Shown here: one piece after another, positions 1 through 10,172 of the stretch | How positions within the stretch are numbered: the first letter of the stretch is position 1 | Layout: each line of letters opens with the position of its first letter | Assembly: GCA_000719695.1 (NCBI GenBank) | Contig: JOHN01000015.1 | Coordinates: 124,001 to 188,000, forward strand | DNA length: 64,000 nt | Origin: Streptomyces sp. NRRL F-6131 | GTDB lineage: Bacteria; Actinomycetota; Actinomycetes; Streptomycetales; Streptomycetaceae | Direction of reading: 5' to 3' | Notes under the pieces: generated by a model | What the model was told of the DNA's origin: nothing | Seen by the model: only the letters and a program-made list of their open reading frames with translations | The model's database searches: none | Program-made: the position numbers and the translations under genes

Positions 1-425
1 CGTACGGCGGCGCCGTGGCGCCCCGGCTGGAGCTGGCCTCGTCGACGGCGTTGAAGGCGGCGGCGATGACCGGCGCCGGGCCGGTCTGCCTGAGCGAGCT
101 GGCGGTGGTCGAGGAGCTGGCGACCCGGCGGCTGGTGGCGGTCGAGCTGGCGGCGGAGCTGGACCTGCGGCGGCCGCTGCGGGCGGTCTGGCCGTCGGGG
201 CAGCGGCCCACCGGCCCGGCCCGGGAGCTGCTGGCGCTGACCCGGCGGACGGCCGGGACCCATCAGGCGCGGATGGCCCAGGCCCGGTCCCTCCCGCCGC
301 GGACGGCCCGGGAGCCCGCCGGGACGTCCGGTTCCGCCGGCGCCGGCGGAACCGCCGCGGGGACGGCCGCGCGCGGCGAGCGGGCCGTGTTGCGGGCCCG
401 CCCCGATCGTTCACGCAAAAGTTGA
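1..425 (+). CDS. LysR-family transcriptional regulator, C-terminal part (partial at window edge)
   Basis: The frame is open from base 3 and runs to a TGA at 423-425, so the gene begins before the window. The visible ~140 residues start with a stretch typical of the end of a LysR substrate-binding domain: an E-L-A-S-S-T-A turn, an A-A-M-T-G-A-G-P-V-C-L segment, then a hydrophobic L-V-A-V-E-L strand. The last ~50 residues are Ala/Gly/Arg-rich and look like a disordered tail. The N-terminal helix-turn-helix is outside the window, so the target is unknown. The stop codon lies inside the HspR-type operator of clpB. The internal GTG at 15 is not a credible start because the domain begins upstream. 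Confidence 0.7.
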   Translation, partial: YGGAVAPRLELASSTALKAAAMTGAGPVCLSELAVVEELATRRLVAVELAAELDLRRPLRAVWPSGQRPTGPARELLALTRRTAGTHQARMAQARSLPPRTAREPAGTSGSAGAGGTAAGTAARGERAVLRARPDRSRKS

Positions 426-441
426 GCGGAATAGACTCAAC
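421..441. promoter_or_regulatory. HAIR element (HspR operator) upstream of clpB
   Basis: The sequence is GTTGAG, nine bases, CTCAAC. This matches the HspR-associated inverted repeat CTTGAG-N9-CTCAAG in spacing and in all but the outermost base pair, which remains self-complementary. HspR is known to repress clpB, dnaK and lon in Streptomyces from such sites. It sits 56 bp before the clpB start, so it probably overlaps the core promoter. Seen: the repeat. Inferred: HspR binding. Confidence 0.85.
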
Positions 442-496
442 TTAGTGCATGCTGTAGGGAGTAGACACCAGCTCGACGAGGGAGGACCCCCCAGCA

Positions 497-3103
<2,607 letters not shown>

Positions 3104-3201
3104 CCACCGGGGGCCGGCCCCACCGGCCCCCCGGCACACCCCTCCGACGCACCCCTCCGACACACCCCCTGACCAGCCGCGGCGCACCCCCGGCCGGTGC
3201 C

Positions 3202-3232
3202 GGTGCGCCCCCGGTCCACCCGGGGGCGCACC
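3202..3232 (+). terminator. Hairpin downstream of clpB
   Basis: A perfect 13-bp stem (3202-3214 with 3220-3232) closes a 5-base loop, about 100 bases after the clpB stop. There is no U-run, as is usual for actinobacterial terminators. Confidence 0.65.
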
Positions 3233-3356
3233 TTGATCCGGCCATGCCGCAACGGCTTGCCGGCACCTCTGTGAGGCGGGCCCCGGATGAGGCAGGATGG
3301 ACTTGGAAGGGCGGCCTCTCATTGCCGACCACCACGTGCACTGAGGAAGAGGACCC

Positions 3357-3920
3357 ATGAGCATCGACCCGTCGTCCATCCCGTCCTTCGGCGCGCCGCA
3401 GGGCGGCCAGCCCGGCGGTCAGGGCGGCCGGCCGGCCGGCCCGCCGCCGATCATCGTCCCGGACCAGGCCCTGGTGGGCCAGCTGCTCGACCAGATGCAG
3501 CTCAAGCACGTGGTCGACGAGGAGGGTGACCTCACCGCCCCCTGGGAGGGCTTCCGCGTCTACTACATGTTCCGCGGCGAGCAGAAGGAGCTCTTCGCGG
3601 TCCGGGCGTTCTACGACCGCGCGTACCCGCTGGAGAAGAAGGGCGAGATCCTCGACCTGATCGACGAGTGGAACCGCGAGACCCTGTGGCCCAAGGTGTA
3701 CACCCACACCCACGAGGACGGCGTGGTCCGGCTGATCGGTGAGGCCCAGATGATCGTCGGCACCGGCGTCAACCTGGACTACTTCGTCACCACCACCGCC
3801 AACTGGACGCAGGCCGCGGTCGGCTTCGAGCAGTGGATGGTCGAGCGCCTGGGCCTGCAGGACGAGATCGAGGGCGAGGACGGCGAGGGCAAGCCGTCCG
3901 AAGGCACCGACGAGAACTGA
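3357..3920 (+). CDS. YbjN domain-containing protein
   Basis: A 187-residue cytoplasmic protein with a Gly/Pro/Gln-rich N-terminal linker (about 12-32) followed by a YbjN fold (about 38-165). Visible family features are the W-E-G-F-R-V-Y-Y strand, the R-A-F-Y-D-R segment and the W-N-R-E-T-L-W-P-K-V helix-strand. YbjN domains resemble type III secretion chaperones and probably bind proteins, but no actinobacterial member has a settled role. The tail is acidic. A purine-rich RBS (GAGGAAGAGGA) precedes the ATG. It lies between clpB and an aminotransferase and has its own terminator, so it is probably transcribed alone. Confidence 0.9.
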   Translation: MSIDPSSIPSFGAPQGGQPGGQGGRPAGPPPIIVPDQALVGQLLDQMQLKHVVDEEGDLTAPWEGFRVYYMFRGEQKELFAVRAFYDRAYPLEKKGEILDLIDEWNRETLWPKVYTHTHEDGVVRLIGEAQMIVGTGVNLDYFVTTTANWTQAAVGFEQWMVERLGLQDEIEGEDGEGKPSEGTDEN

Positions 3921-3939
3921 CACCCGGGGACTCCCCCGC

Positions 3940-3972
3940 ACGGCCCGTCACCGACACCCGGTGGCGGGCCGT
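3940..3972 (+). terminator. Hairpin downstream of the YbjN gene
   Basis: A 14-bp stem (3940-3953 with 3959-3972, one G-T pair) with a 5-base loop starts 20 bases after the stop codon and is followed by CCTTGTCC. Confidence 0.7.
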
Positions 3973-4043
3973 CCTTGTCCCCGGAGGCCCGAGGCCCGAG
4001 GATGGGGCCCGACCACCGCCGACGAGCCGCGAGGAGAGCCGTG

Positions 4044-5213
4044 ATGGGTGCGAGGCCGCTGCTGAACCGCCGTCTGGACGGGCTCGGTACGACGATCTTC
4101 GCGGAGATGTCCGCGCTGGCCACCGCCACCGGCTCGATCAACCTCGGTCAGGGGTTCCCGGACACCGACGGACCCGAGGAGGTCCGCGAGGCGGCCGTCC
4201 GCGCCCTGCGCGCGGGGCACGGCAACCAGTACCCGCCCGGCCCCGGCGTCCCCGAGCTGCGCGCCGCGATCGCCGCGCACCAGCGGCGCCGCTACGGCCT
4301 CGCGTACGACCCGGACACCGAGGTGCTCGTCACCGCCGGCGCGACCGAGGCGATCGCCGCCGCCCTGCTCGCCCTGCTGGAGCCGGGCGACGAGGTGATC
4401 GCCCTCGAACCGTTCTACGACTCCTACAGCGCCTGCATCGCGATGGCCGGCGCCGTCCGGGTCCCGCTCACCCTCCGCGCACCCGACTTCCGCCCCGACC
4501 TGGACCGGCTGCGCTCCCTGGTCACCCCGCGCACCCGGCTGCTGCTGCTCAACTCCCCGCACAACCCGACCGGTCTCGTCCTCACCCCCGAGGAGCTCGC
4601 CGCCGTCGCCGAACTCGCCGTCGAGCGCGACCTGCTGGTGGTCACCGACGAGGTGTACGAGCACCTGGTGTTCGACGGCGCCCACCACCCGATCGCCGCC
4701 CTGCCCGGCATGCGCGAGCGCACCGTGTCGATCTCCTCGGCCGGCAAGACCTTCTCCTTCACCGGCTGGAAGGTCGGCTGGATCACCGGCACGCCCGAAC
4801 TGGTCGCCGCCGTCCGCACCGCCAAGCAGTACCTCACCTATGTCAGCGCCGGCCCCTTCCAGTACGCCGTCGCCGAGGCGCTGCGGCTGCCCGACAGCTA
4901 CTTCGACGGCTTCCGGGCGGAGCTGCTGCACAAGCGCGACCTGCTCGCGGACGGTCTCGCCGCGGCCGGCTTCCGGGTCTTCCGCCCCGCGGGCACCTAC
5001 TTCGTCACCACCGACATCACCCCCCTGGGCGAGAAGGACGGCATCGAGTTCTGCCGCACCCTCCCCGGGCGGTGCGGCGTCGTGGCGATCCCCAACGCCG
5101 TCTTCTACGACGACCCCGACGCCGGCCGCCCGCTGGTGCGCTTCACCTTCTGCAAGCGGGTGGACGTCCTGGAGGAGGCGGTCGACCGGCTGGCCCGGCT
5201 CTCCCGGCCCTGA
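4044..5213 (+). CDS. Class I/II PLP-dependent aminotransferase (DapC/kynurenine-aminotransferase-like)
   Basis: A 389-residue fold-type I aminotransferase. The N-terminal N-L-G-Q-G-F-P-D motif, the N-S-P-H-N-P-T-G segment, the D-E-V-Y-E strand and the S-S-A-G-K-T-F-S-F-T-G-W-K motif with the PLP lysine at about residue 235 identify the family. The closest named groups are N-succinyldiaminopimelate aminotransferase (lysine/peptidoglycan precursor route) and methionine/kynurenine aminotransferases; sequence alone does not fix the substrate. I chose the ATG at 4044 because GAGGAG lies 8 bases upstream; a longer frame from 3975 runs through the upstream terminator and is unlikely. Confidence 0.92.
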   Translation: MGARPLLNRRLDGLGTTIFAEMSALATATGSINLGQGFPDTDGPEEVREAAVRALRAGHGNQYPPGPGVPELRAAIAAHQRRRYGLAYDPDTEVLVTAGATEAIAAALLALLEPGDEVIALEPFYDSYSACIAMAGAVRVPLTLRAPDFRPDLDRLRSLVTPRTRLLLLNSPHNPTGLVLTPEELAAVAELAVERDLLVVTDEVYEHLVFDGAHHPIAALPGMRERTVSISSAGKTFSFTGWKVGWITGTPELVAAVRTAKQYLTYVSAGPFQYAVAEALRLPDSYFDGFRAELLHKRDLLADGLAAAGFRVFRPAGTYFVTTDITPLGEKDGIEFCRTLPGRCGVVAIPNAVFYDDPDAGRPLVRFTFCKRVDVLEEAVDRLARLSRP

Positions 5214-5689
5214 CCCGACCGGTCGGACCTCTCGCACGTCCTGACGATTCATCAACTCCCCCGGCGAGCAGCGCTTTTGCTGCCATCCGGGCAATTCTCC
5301 GTGCCTGTGCGGCAGGGTGCCGGCGGGCACCTGTCGCCGTGCGCCCGGCGCACTGGAGGCAGGGGCGTGCGCGTCGCGAAAACGGCGCGTGACCCGCGCG
5401 TACGGCGCGCGGGCCGGGGCGAGGGGCGCGCGCGGTGGACACTCGCACACCGGGTCGATCAGAGCAGGGAAGCCGATGTGCTCGAAACGGTGAATGCTTG
5501 ACAAAGTTGGGTAAATCACCGACGGACCCGGCGTATTCGTGCTTCTCTGCTGCTGAATCTCCAGCCGGAATCCTTCCTTCCACGGTCGGCCGCGCCCTGG
5601 ACCGCACAGCCACGAACAGCCCCGCCTCTGCCTGGGCCCACTCGCTGCTGCTCGGAGGGCGCGCACGGAGCTGAAACGCGGAGCCGAGC
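5214..5689. other. 476-bp intergenic region without a supported gene
   Basis: Open frames on both strands here have poor codon bias, no RBS and no recognisable domain. A TTGACA at 5498-5503 has no matching -10 at 16-18 bases. A short GCAGC/GCTGC hairpin near 5267-5283 could end the aminotransferase transcript. The region probably holds the promoter of the DUF2617 gene. Confidence 0.5.
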
Positions 5690-6214
5690 ATGCTCACCAC
5701 TTTGCAGACCTCCTACACGGACACCCGCGCGGGTGACCTGGCCTGGTGCCTGGGCGGCGAACCGCTGCCCGCCCTCGCGGTCCGCGACCTGAGACTCGAC
5801 GGCCCCGGCCACCCCGGCCCGCCCGGCACCCTCCAGCTGCGCCTGCTGGGCGCCTCCCACCAGGTGGTGATCGCCGCCGGGCCGGGCCACTGCCTGGAGA
5901 CGGTGGCCTGCCTGCCCGGCCGCCGAACGCCGTTGCCCGCCCGGGTGGCCAAACAGGTCGACGGCTGGGAGTACGAGTTCGCGGCCCGGATCGAGGCCCT
6001 CCCGCCGCACGACTTCGCCGCCCGCGCGCAGGAGTTGCTGGCCCTGGTCGAGGGCCACCCGCGCGGCCTGGCCGGCGTCTTCCCCGGCGACCCCAGCGCC
6101 TTCACCGCGCTGGTCACCCAGGGCGGCGTGGACCGGCTGCTCTGGCGCACCTGGCACGCCTATCCGCAGGAGGGGCGGCTGGTCTGCACCCGGTCCTCGC
6201 TGGTGGTCTCCTGA
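5690..6214 (+). CDS. DUF2617 family protein
   Basis: A 174-residue soluble protein recognised from the start pattern M-L-T-T-L-x-T-x-Y-T-D-T-R-A-x-D-L-A-W and the L-Q-L-R-L-L-G-A-S-H-Q-V strand. DUF2617 proteins are widespread in actinobacteria and have no known function. They typically sit just upstream of a membrane spermidine synthase-like gene, as here, which suggests a shared pathway. The ATG is preceded by GGAG with a 7-base spacer. The stop overlaps by one base (TGATG) with a possible 47-codon reading frame leading into the next gene. Confidence 0.9.
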   Translation: MLTTLQTSYTDTRAGDLAWCLGGEPLPALAVRDLRLDGPGHPGPPGTLQLRLLGASHQVVIAAGPGHCLETVACLPGRRTPLPARVAKQVDGWEYEFAARIEALPPHDFAARAQELLALVEGHPRGLAGVFPGDPSAFTALVTQGGVDRLLWRTWHAYPQEGRLVCTRSSLVVS

Positions 6215-6357
6215 TGACCGACCCCACCGAGCCGCCGATAGCCCCGCCCGCACTCCTTCATTCGTACGCAGGAACGATTTGTCAACCTACCGGGTCGCCC
6301 TGTCCGTCGAATGGGCGCAGCCGTCCGTCCCGAACGTCGCCTAGCGTTTGTTCGTGA
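6214..6357 (+). CDS. Possible 47-residue coupled micro-ORF (doubtful)
   Basis: The ATG at 6214 overlaps the DUF2617 stop as TGATG, and its own TGA at 6355-6357 overlaps the next gene's GTG at 6354 as GTGA. Both junctions are typical of translational coupling. Against it: the first ~14 codons are G/C-ending but the rest are not, and the second half contains a good -10 hexamer for the downstream gene. No domain is recognisable. It may be a remnant of the small genes (DUF350/DUF4247 type) that lie at this position in related genomes, or chance. Confidence 0.25.
   Translation: MTDPTEPPIAPPALLHSYAGTICQPTGSPCPSNGRSRPSRTSPSVCS
6342..6347 (+). promoter_or_regulatory. Candidate -10 (TAGCGT) for leaderless spermidine synthase-like mRNA
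   Basis: TAGCGT ends 6 bases before the GTG start, the spacing expected for a transcript that begins at the start codon. There is no RBS in front of the gene. No clear -35 is visible. Confidence 0.4.
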
Positions 6358-8003
6358 TCAATCATCCGGCCGGTCCGCCCCCCGCACAGCCGGGACTCGA
6401 CCTCGACGACGGCAGCCCACCCCGGCCCGGGCGGAGCCTGACCTCACTGCCCGCCCGCCGTCGCTCCCGGCTGCGGGCCCGACCCGCGCTCGCCCGGCTG
6501 GTGGTGCTGCTGGCCGCGTTCGTCTGCGCGGCCTGCGGACTCGTCTACGAGCTGGAACTCGTGGCCCTCGGCGACTATCTGCTCGGGGACTCGGTCACCC
6601 AAACCTCGCTCGTCCTCTCCGTCATGGTGTTCGCGATGGGCCTCGGCTCGCTGCTCGCCAAACGCTTCACCCGCCGCCCCGCCACCGCCTTCGCCCTGGT
6701 CGAGTGCGCCCTCGCGCTCACCGGCGGCCTGTCCGGGCTGGCGCTCTACTCCTGCTGGGCCTGGATCGGCCGCTACCAGGCCGCGATGGTCGGACTGACC
6801 TGCCTCATCGGGGTCCTGATCGGCGCCGAGATCCCGCTGCTGATGACGCTCATCCAGCGGATCCGCCGGGAGGACGCCGGGCGCGCCGCCGCCGACCTCT
6901 TCGCCGCCGACTACGTGGGCGCGCTGATCGGCGGCCTCGCCTTCCCGTTCCTCATCCTGCCCGTCCTCGGCCCCGGCAGCGGCGCGCTGGTCACCGGCGC
7001 CGTCAACGCCGTCGCCGGGGCCGCCGTGGTGCTCTGGCTCTTCCGCGAGGAACCGGCCCCGCGGGCGCGGGCGCTGCTCTGGGGCGGCTGCGCGCTCGTC
7101 CTCGCCCTGCTCGCCGCGGCCGCCGCCTGGTCCGGCTCCGTCGAGCGGGCCGCCCGGCAGGCCCTGTACGGCGGGCAGATCCGCTCCGTCAGCCAGAGCC
7201 GGGACCAGGAGCTCGTGCTCACCGGCCCGGCCGAGGGCCCGCTCCGGCTCTACGTCGACGGCCGGCTCGCGGTCTGCGGGCCGGACGCGTACCGGGGCAG
7301 CGAGGCGCTCGTCCACCCCGCGATGGCCGCCGGACCGGACGGGCGGGTGCTGCTGCTCGGCGGCGGGGACGGGCTCGCGCTGCGGGAGGTGCTGCGGCAC
7401 AGCGGCGTGCGCTCGGTGCTGGTGGTCGACCCGGATCCGGCGCTCCCCCGGCTCGCCCGCACCGACCCCGGCCTCGCCGCGCTCTCCGGACGGTCCCTGG
7501 ACGACCCCAGGGTCCGCACCGCCGAGGCCGATCCGCTGGACTGGCTGCGCGGCGTCCGGCCCTCCCCCGGCCAGTCCTTCGACGTCGTCCTCGCCGACCT
7601 GCCCGCCCCCGCCGACGGCGGGCCGGTGAAGTTCCACTCCCAGGAGTTCTACGGCCTCACCACCCGGCTGCTCGCCCCCGGCGGACGGCTGGCCGTGCGC
7701 GGCGGCGAGGAGCAGCAGGGGCGGCAGGGGCTGTGGCAGGTGGAGTCGGGCCTGCGGGCCGCCGGGCTGCGGACCGTCCCGTACGCGGTCGCGGGCAGTG
7801 CGACGGCCAGCTGCCGCCCGGGCCCTGAGGGCAGCCAGAGCTTCCTGCTCGCCGCGGCCGCCCAGCCACCGCTCACCCTCTCCCCGGACGCCCCGCCGCC
7901 CCGGGCCCTCAGCGCGGACGCCTTGCGCGCCTCCGCCGCCCGCCTCACCGCGCTCCGGCCGCTGCGGCCGCCCGCCGCGCTCACCCTCCTCGGCCCGCAC
8001 TGA
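6354..8003 (+). CDS. Membrane-anchored spermidine synthase-like (polyamine aminopropyltransferase) protein
   Basis: A 549-residue fusion of an N-terminal membrane domain (about seven hydrophobic helices between residues 40 and 260, beginning L-V-V-L-L-A-A-F-V-C-A-A) and a C-terminal Rossmann methyltransferase fold of the spermidine synthase family. The V-L-L-L-G-G-G-D-G nucleotide motif and the F-D-V-V-L-A-D-L-P loop are present. Soluble spermidine synthases make spermidine from putrescine and decarboxylated SAM; the membrane-fused actinobacterial forms have no proven substrate, so the reaction is inferred. A TTG six bases earlier is possible, but GTG 6354 fits both the GTGA overlap and a leaderless start. 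Confidence 0.9.
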   Translation: MINHPAGPPPAQPGLDLDDGSPPRPGRSLTSLPARRRSRLRARPALARLVVLLAAFVCAACGLVYELELVALGDYLLGDSVTQTSLVLSVMVFAMGLGSLLAKRFTRRPATAFALVECALALTGGLSGLALYSCWAWIGRYQAAMVGLTCLIGVLIGAEIPLLMTLIQRIRREDAGRAAADLFAADYVGALIGGLAFPFLILPVLGPGSGALVTGAVNAVAGAAVVLWLFREEPAPRARALLWGGCALVLALLAAAAAWSGSVERAARQALYGGQIRSVSQSRDQELVLTGPAEGPLRLYVDGRLAVCGPDAYRGSEALVHPAMAAGPDGRVLLLGGGDGLALREVLRHSGVRSVLVVDPDPALPRLARTDPGLAALSGRSLDDPRVRTAEADPLDWLRGVRPSPGQSFDVVLADLPAPADGGPVKFHSQEFYGLTTRLLAPGGRLAVRGGEEQQGRQGLWQVESGLRAAGLRTVPYAVAGSATASCRPGPEGSQSFLLAAAAQPPLTLSPDAPPPRALSADALRASAARLTALRPLRPPAALTLLGPH

Positions 8004-8224
8004 CGTCCCGGCCCGCACCGGCGTCCCGGTCCGCGTCTGCGCCCCGGCCGGGGAGTCGGTGCGGGCCGCTTCGGCCGGGCCCCTTCGACCGGGGCTCCTC
8101 CGGCCGGGCGCGCGGGCCGGAGCAGCACGGGAGCGGGCGGGTGACGGCGCCGGAACGGGAGGCGCGGTGGCAGGTGGGGGACAGGGCGGGGCCCGGGGCG
8201 GGTTCGGTCGGTAGGCTCCGTGGC

Positions 8225-9406
8225 ATGGAGCATGAGGTTGTCGTCCCGATGCCGGCCGGGCAGGTCCGGCAGGCCCTGCAGGATCCGGCGCTGCTGGCGC
8301 GTTCCGTGCCGGGGCTCAGCACCGAACCGGCCGCCGTCGGCAGTGGCCCGGCGGAGGAGATCGGTGGGCGGCTGAAGGTGCGGATCGGCACCTCCACCAT
8401 CACCTACAAGGGCGTGCTCTCGCTGATCGAGGGCCGCCAGGGCGTGCTGACCGCGTTCGCCGAGGGGCAGGAGGCCCGCGGCAGCGGCGAGGCCACCGCC
8501 ACCGTCCGGATCAGCGTCGCCGACGGCGCCGAGGAGGGCACCGCGGTGGTCCGCTTCACCGGCGACCTGAGCGCCACGGGGCGGCTCACCGAGTTCGACG
8601 GCGAGACGCTCACCGCGGCCGGCCGCCGGCTGCTGGAGCGCTTCGCCACCGCGCTGACCTCTCCGGAGGGCGCCGAGGCGGCCCGCCCGGACAGCGAGAC
8701 GGACGCCGAGGCCGAGGCCGGCTCCGACGCCGGGTCGGAGACCGTCCCGGACGGCACCGGCGCGCTCGACGCCGAGGGCGTGGAGGGCGCCGAGGGCGTG
8801 GAGGGCAGCGAGGGCGTGGAGGGCAGCGAGGACACCGACGACGTGGAGAACAGCGGGGACAGCGAGGACACCGCCACGGTGGTGTTCCTGGAGAACCGCC
8901 ACGAGGACCTCGACGAGGACCGCCAGGACGAGCCCGGCGACGACCTCGACGACGACCTCTCCGACCTCATCGCCTTCTCCGACGCCGACGCCGAACGATT
9001 CGGCCTCCCGCTCGGGCACCCGGACGACGCCGACGACGTCGACGAGCCCGCCGCCGGCGCCGACACGCCCGGCGCCGGGACCGAGCACGAGGTCTCCGCC
9101 GAGCTCCCCGCCGAGCCGCCGTTCGGCTACGAGCCGGAGCCCGTGCTCGGCGGCCCGGTCCGCCGCAGCATCGTCGGCCGGTCCGCCGAGGAGGTCGACC
9201 ACGCCCCGCCGCGCGGCCCGTACGCCCCCGCCCTGCCGGCCCGCAGCGCCCGTGCCCGGGCGGCCTCCCGCTGGGGCGGCGACGCCGGCGGCATCGTGGT
9301 GCCGGGCGTCGGCGGCCGCAACGCCGTCCCGTGGATGATCGGCGGCGGGGTGGCCCTGCTGGGCGGCACCGTGGTGCTGGTCAGGGCGCTGCGCCGCCGT
9401 CGGTGA
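8225..9406 (+). CDS. SRPBCC/CoxG-like protein with acidic linker and C-terminal membrane anchor
   Basis: A 393-residue protein. Residues 1-145 form an SRPBCC ligand-binding domain of the CoxG type (start M-E-H-E-V-V-V-P-M-P, then L-A-R-S-V-P-G-L). A very acidic linker (about 150-310) follows, then a single hydrophobic helix near the C-terminus ending in R-A-L-R-R-R-R, which predicts a tail-anchored protein with the domain in the cytoplasm. CoxG domains in CO dehydrogenase clusters help recruit or assemble the enzyme at the membrane, but no such genes are nearby, so the partner is unknown. The linker contains three 18-bp repeats. The gene lies just upstream of pyrE. Confidence 0.85.
   Translation: MEHEVVVPMPAGQVRQALQDPALLARSVPGLSTEPAAVGSGPAEEIGGRLKVRIGTSTITYKGVLSLIEGRQGVLTAFAEGQEARGSGEATATVRISVADGAEEGTAVVRFTGDLSATGRLTEFDGETLTAAGRRLLERFATALTSPEGAEAARPDSETDAEAEAGSDAGSETVPDGTGALDAEGVEGAEGVEGSEGVEGSEDTDDVENSGDSEDTATVVFLENRHEDLDEDRQDEPGDDLDDDLSDLIAFSDADAERFGLPLGHPDDADDVDEPAAGADTPGAGTEHEVSAELPAEPPFGYEPEPVLGGPVRRSIVGRSAEEVDHAPPRGPYAPALPARSARARAASRWGGDAGGIVVPGVGGRNAVPWMIGGGVALLGGTVVLVRALRRRR
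8774..8827 (+). repeat. Three 18-bp tandem repeats in the SRPBCC gene
   Basis: Units 8774-8791, 8792-8809 and 8810-8827 encode E-G-V-E-G-A/S. Their in-frame length makes copy-number change harmless to the frame. Confidence 0.85.
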
Positions 9407-9445
9407 CCCGCCCGGGCCCTGGCGGGCCCGGATCCGGGAACGCCC

Positions 9446-9451
9446 TAGACT
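9446..9451 (+). promoter_or_regulatory. Candidate -10 (TAGACT) for pyrE
   Basis: TAGACT lies 8 bases before the pyrE ATG and no Shine-Dalgarno sequence is present, so pyrE mRNA may be leaderless. No matching -35 is evident. Confidence 0.45.
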
Positions 9452-9459
9452 GAACGCTC

Positions 9460-9996
9460 ATGAGCAACGACCGCGACGCCCTGCTGGCACAGATCAAGGA
9501 CAAGGCCGTCGTCCACGGCAAGGTCACCCTCTCCTCCGGCAAGGAGGCCGACTACTACGTCGACCTGCGCCGGATCACGCTGGACGGCCAGGCCGCTCCG
9601 CTGGTGGGCCGGGTGATGCTGGACGCCACCGCGCACCTGGAGTACGACGCCGTCGGCGGCCTGACCCTGGGCGCCGACCCGGTCGCCGCCGCGATGCTGC
9701 ACGCCGCCGCCGCCCGCGGCCGTGAGCTGGACGCCTTCGTGGTCCGCAAGGCCGGCAAGGCGCACGGCCTGCAGCGCCGGATCGAGGGCCCGGAGGTCAA
9801 GGGCCGCCGGGTGCTGGCCGTCGAGGACACCTCCACCACCGGCGGCTCGGTGCTGACCGCCGTCGAGGCGCTGCGCGAGGCGGGCGCCGAGGTGGTCGGC
9901 GTCGCGGTGATCGTCGAGCGCGGCGGCGCCGCCGCGGTCGAGGCCGAGGGCCTGCCGTACGTCACCGCGTACACCCTGGAGGACCTGGGCCTCTGA
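9460..9996 (+). CDS. pyrE: Orotate phosphoribosyltransferase
   Basis: PyrE converts orotate and PRPP to OMP in pyrimidine synthesis, in the cytoplasm. The 178-residue length is normal. The PRPP-binding loop V-L-A-V-E-D-T-S-T-T-G-G-S is at 118-130, and the catalytic loop G-K-A-H-G-L-Q-R-R lies near residue 100. Other pyr genes are not adjacent. The last five codons plus the stop belong to one arm of a long inverted repeat whose other arm ends the DedA gene. Confidence 0.96.
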   Translation: MSNDRDALLAQIKDKAVVHGKVTLSSGKEADYYVDLRRITLDGQAAPLVGRVMLDATAHLEYDAVGGLTLGADPVAAAMLHAAAARGRELDAFVVRKAGKAHGLQRRIEGPEVKGRRVLAVEDTSTTGGSVLTAVEALREAGAEVVGVAVIVERGGAAAVEAEGLPYVTAYTLEDLGL

Positions 9997-10172
9997 GCCC
10001 GGACCCGCCCGCACGACCGAACGGCCGGGGCCCGGGGCTGTTTTACCTCGAAAAGAAACCGGCCCCCGCCGCTGCCCGGGGGGGGGGGGGGCGGGTTTGT
10101 TTTCCAAGAAAAACCCCCCGGGGCCCCGGCCGTTCGGTCGTGCGGGCGGGTCCGGGCTCAGAGGCCCAGGTC
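9982..10172. repeat. ~190-bp fold-back palindrome joining pyrE and DedA 3' ends
   Basis: Bases 9982-10033 and 10121-10172 are perfect reverse complements (52 bp). The 87-bp middle is also imperfectly palindromic around position ~10077, with matching A/T tracts on both sides and a run of 14 G at 10078-10091. The left arm contains the end of pyrE and the right arm supplies the last codons and stop of the DedA gene. The inner G/C part could be a natural bidirectional terminator; the extension into coding sequence looks like a sequencing or assembly fold-back. Confidence 0.9.

Noticed and set aside
5498..5503. TTGACA as -35 for DUF2617
   Set aside because: No acceptable -10 at 16-18 bases and almost 190 bases from the gene.
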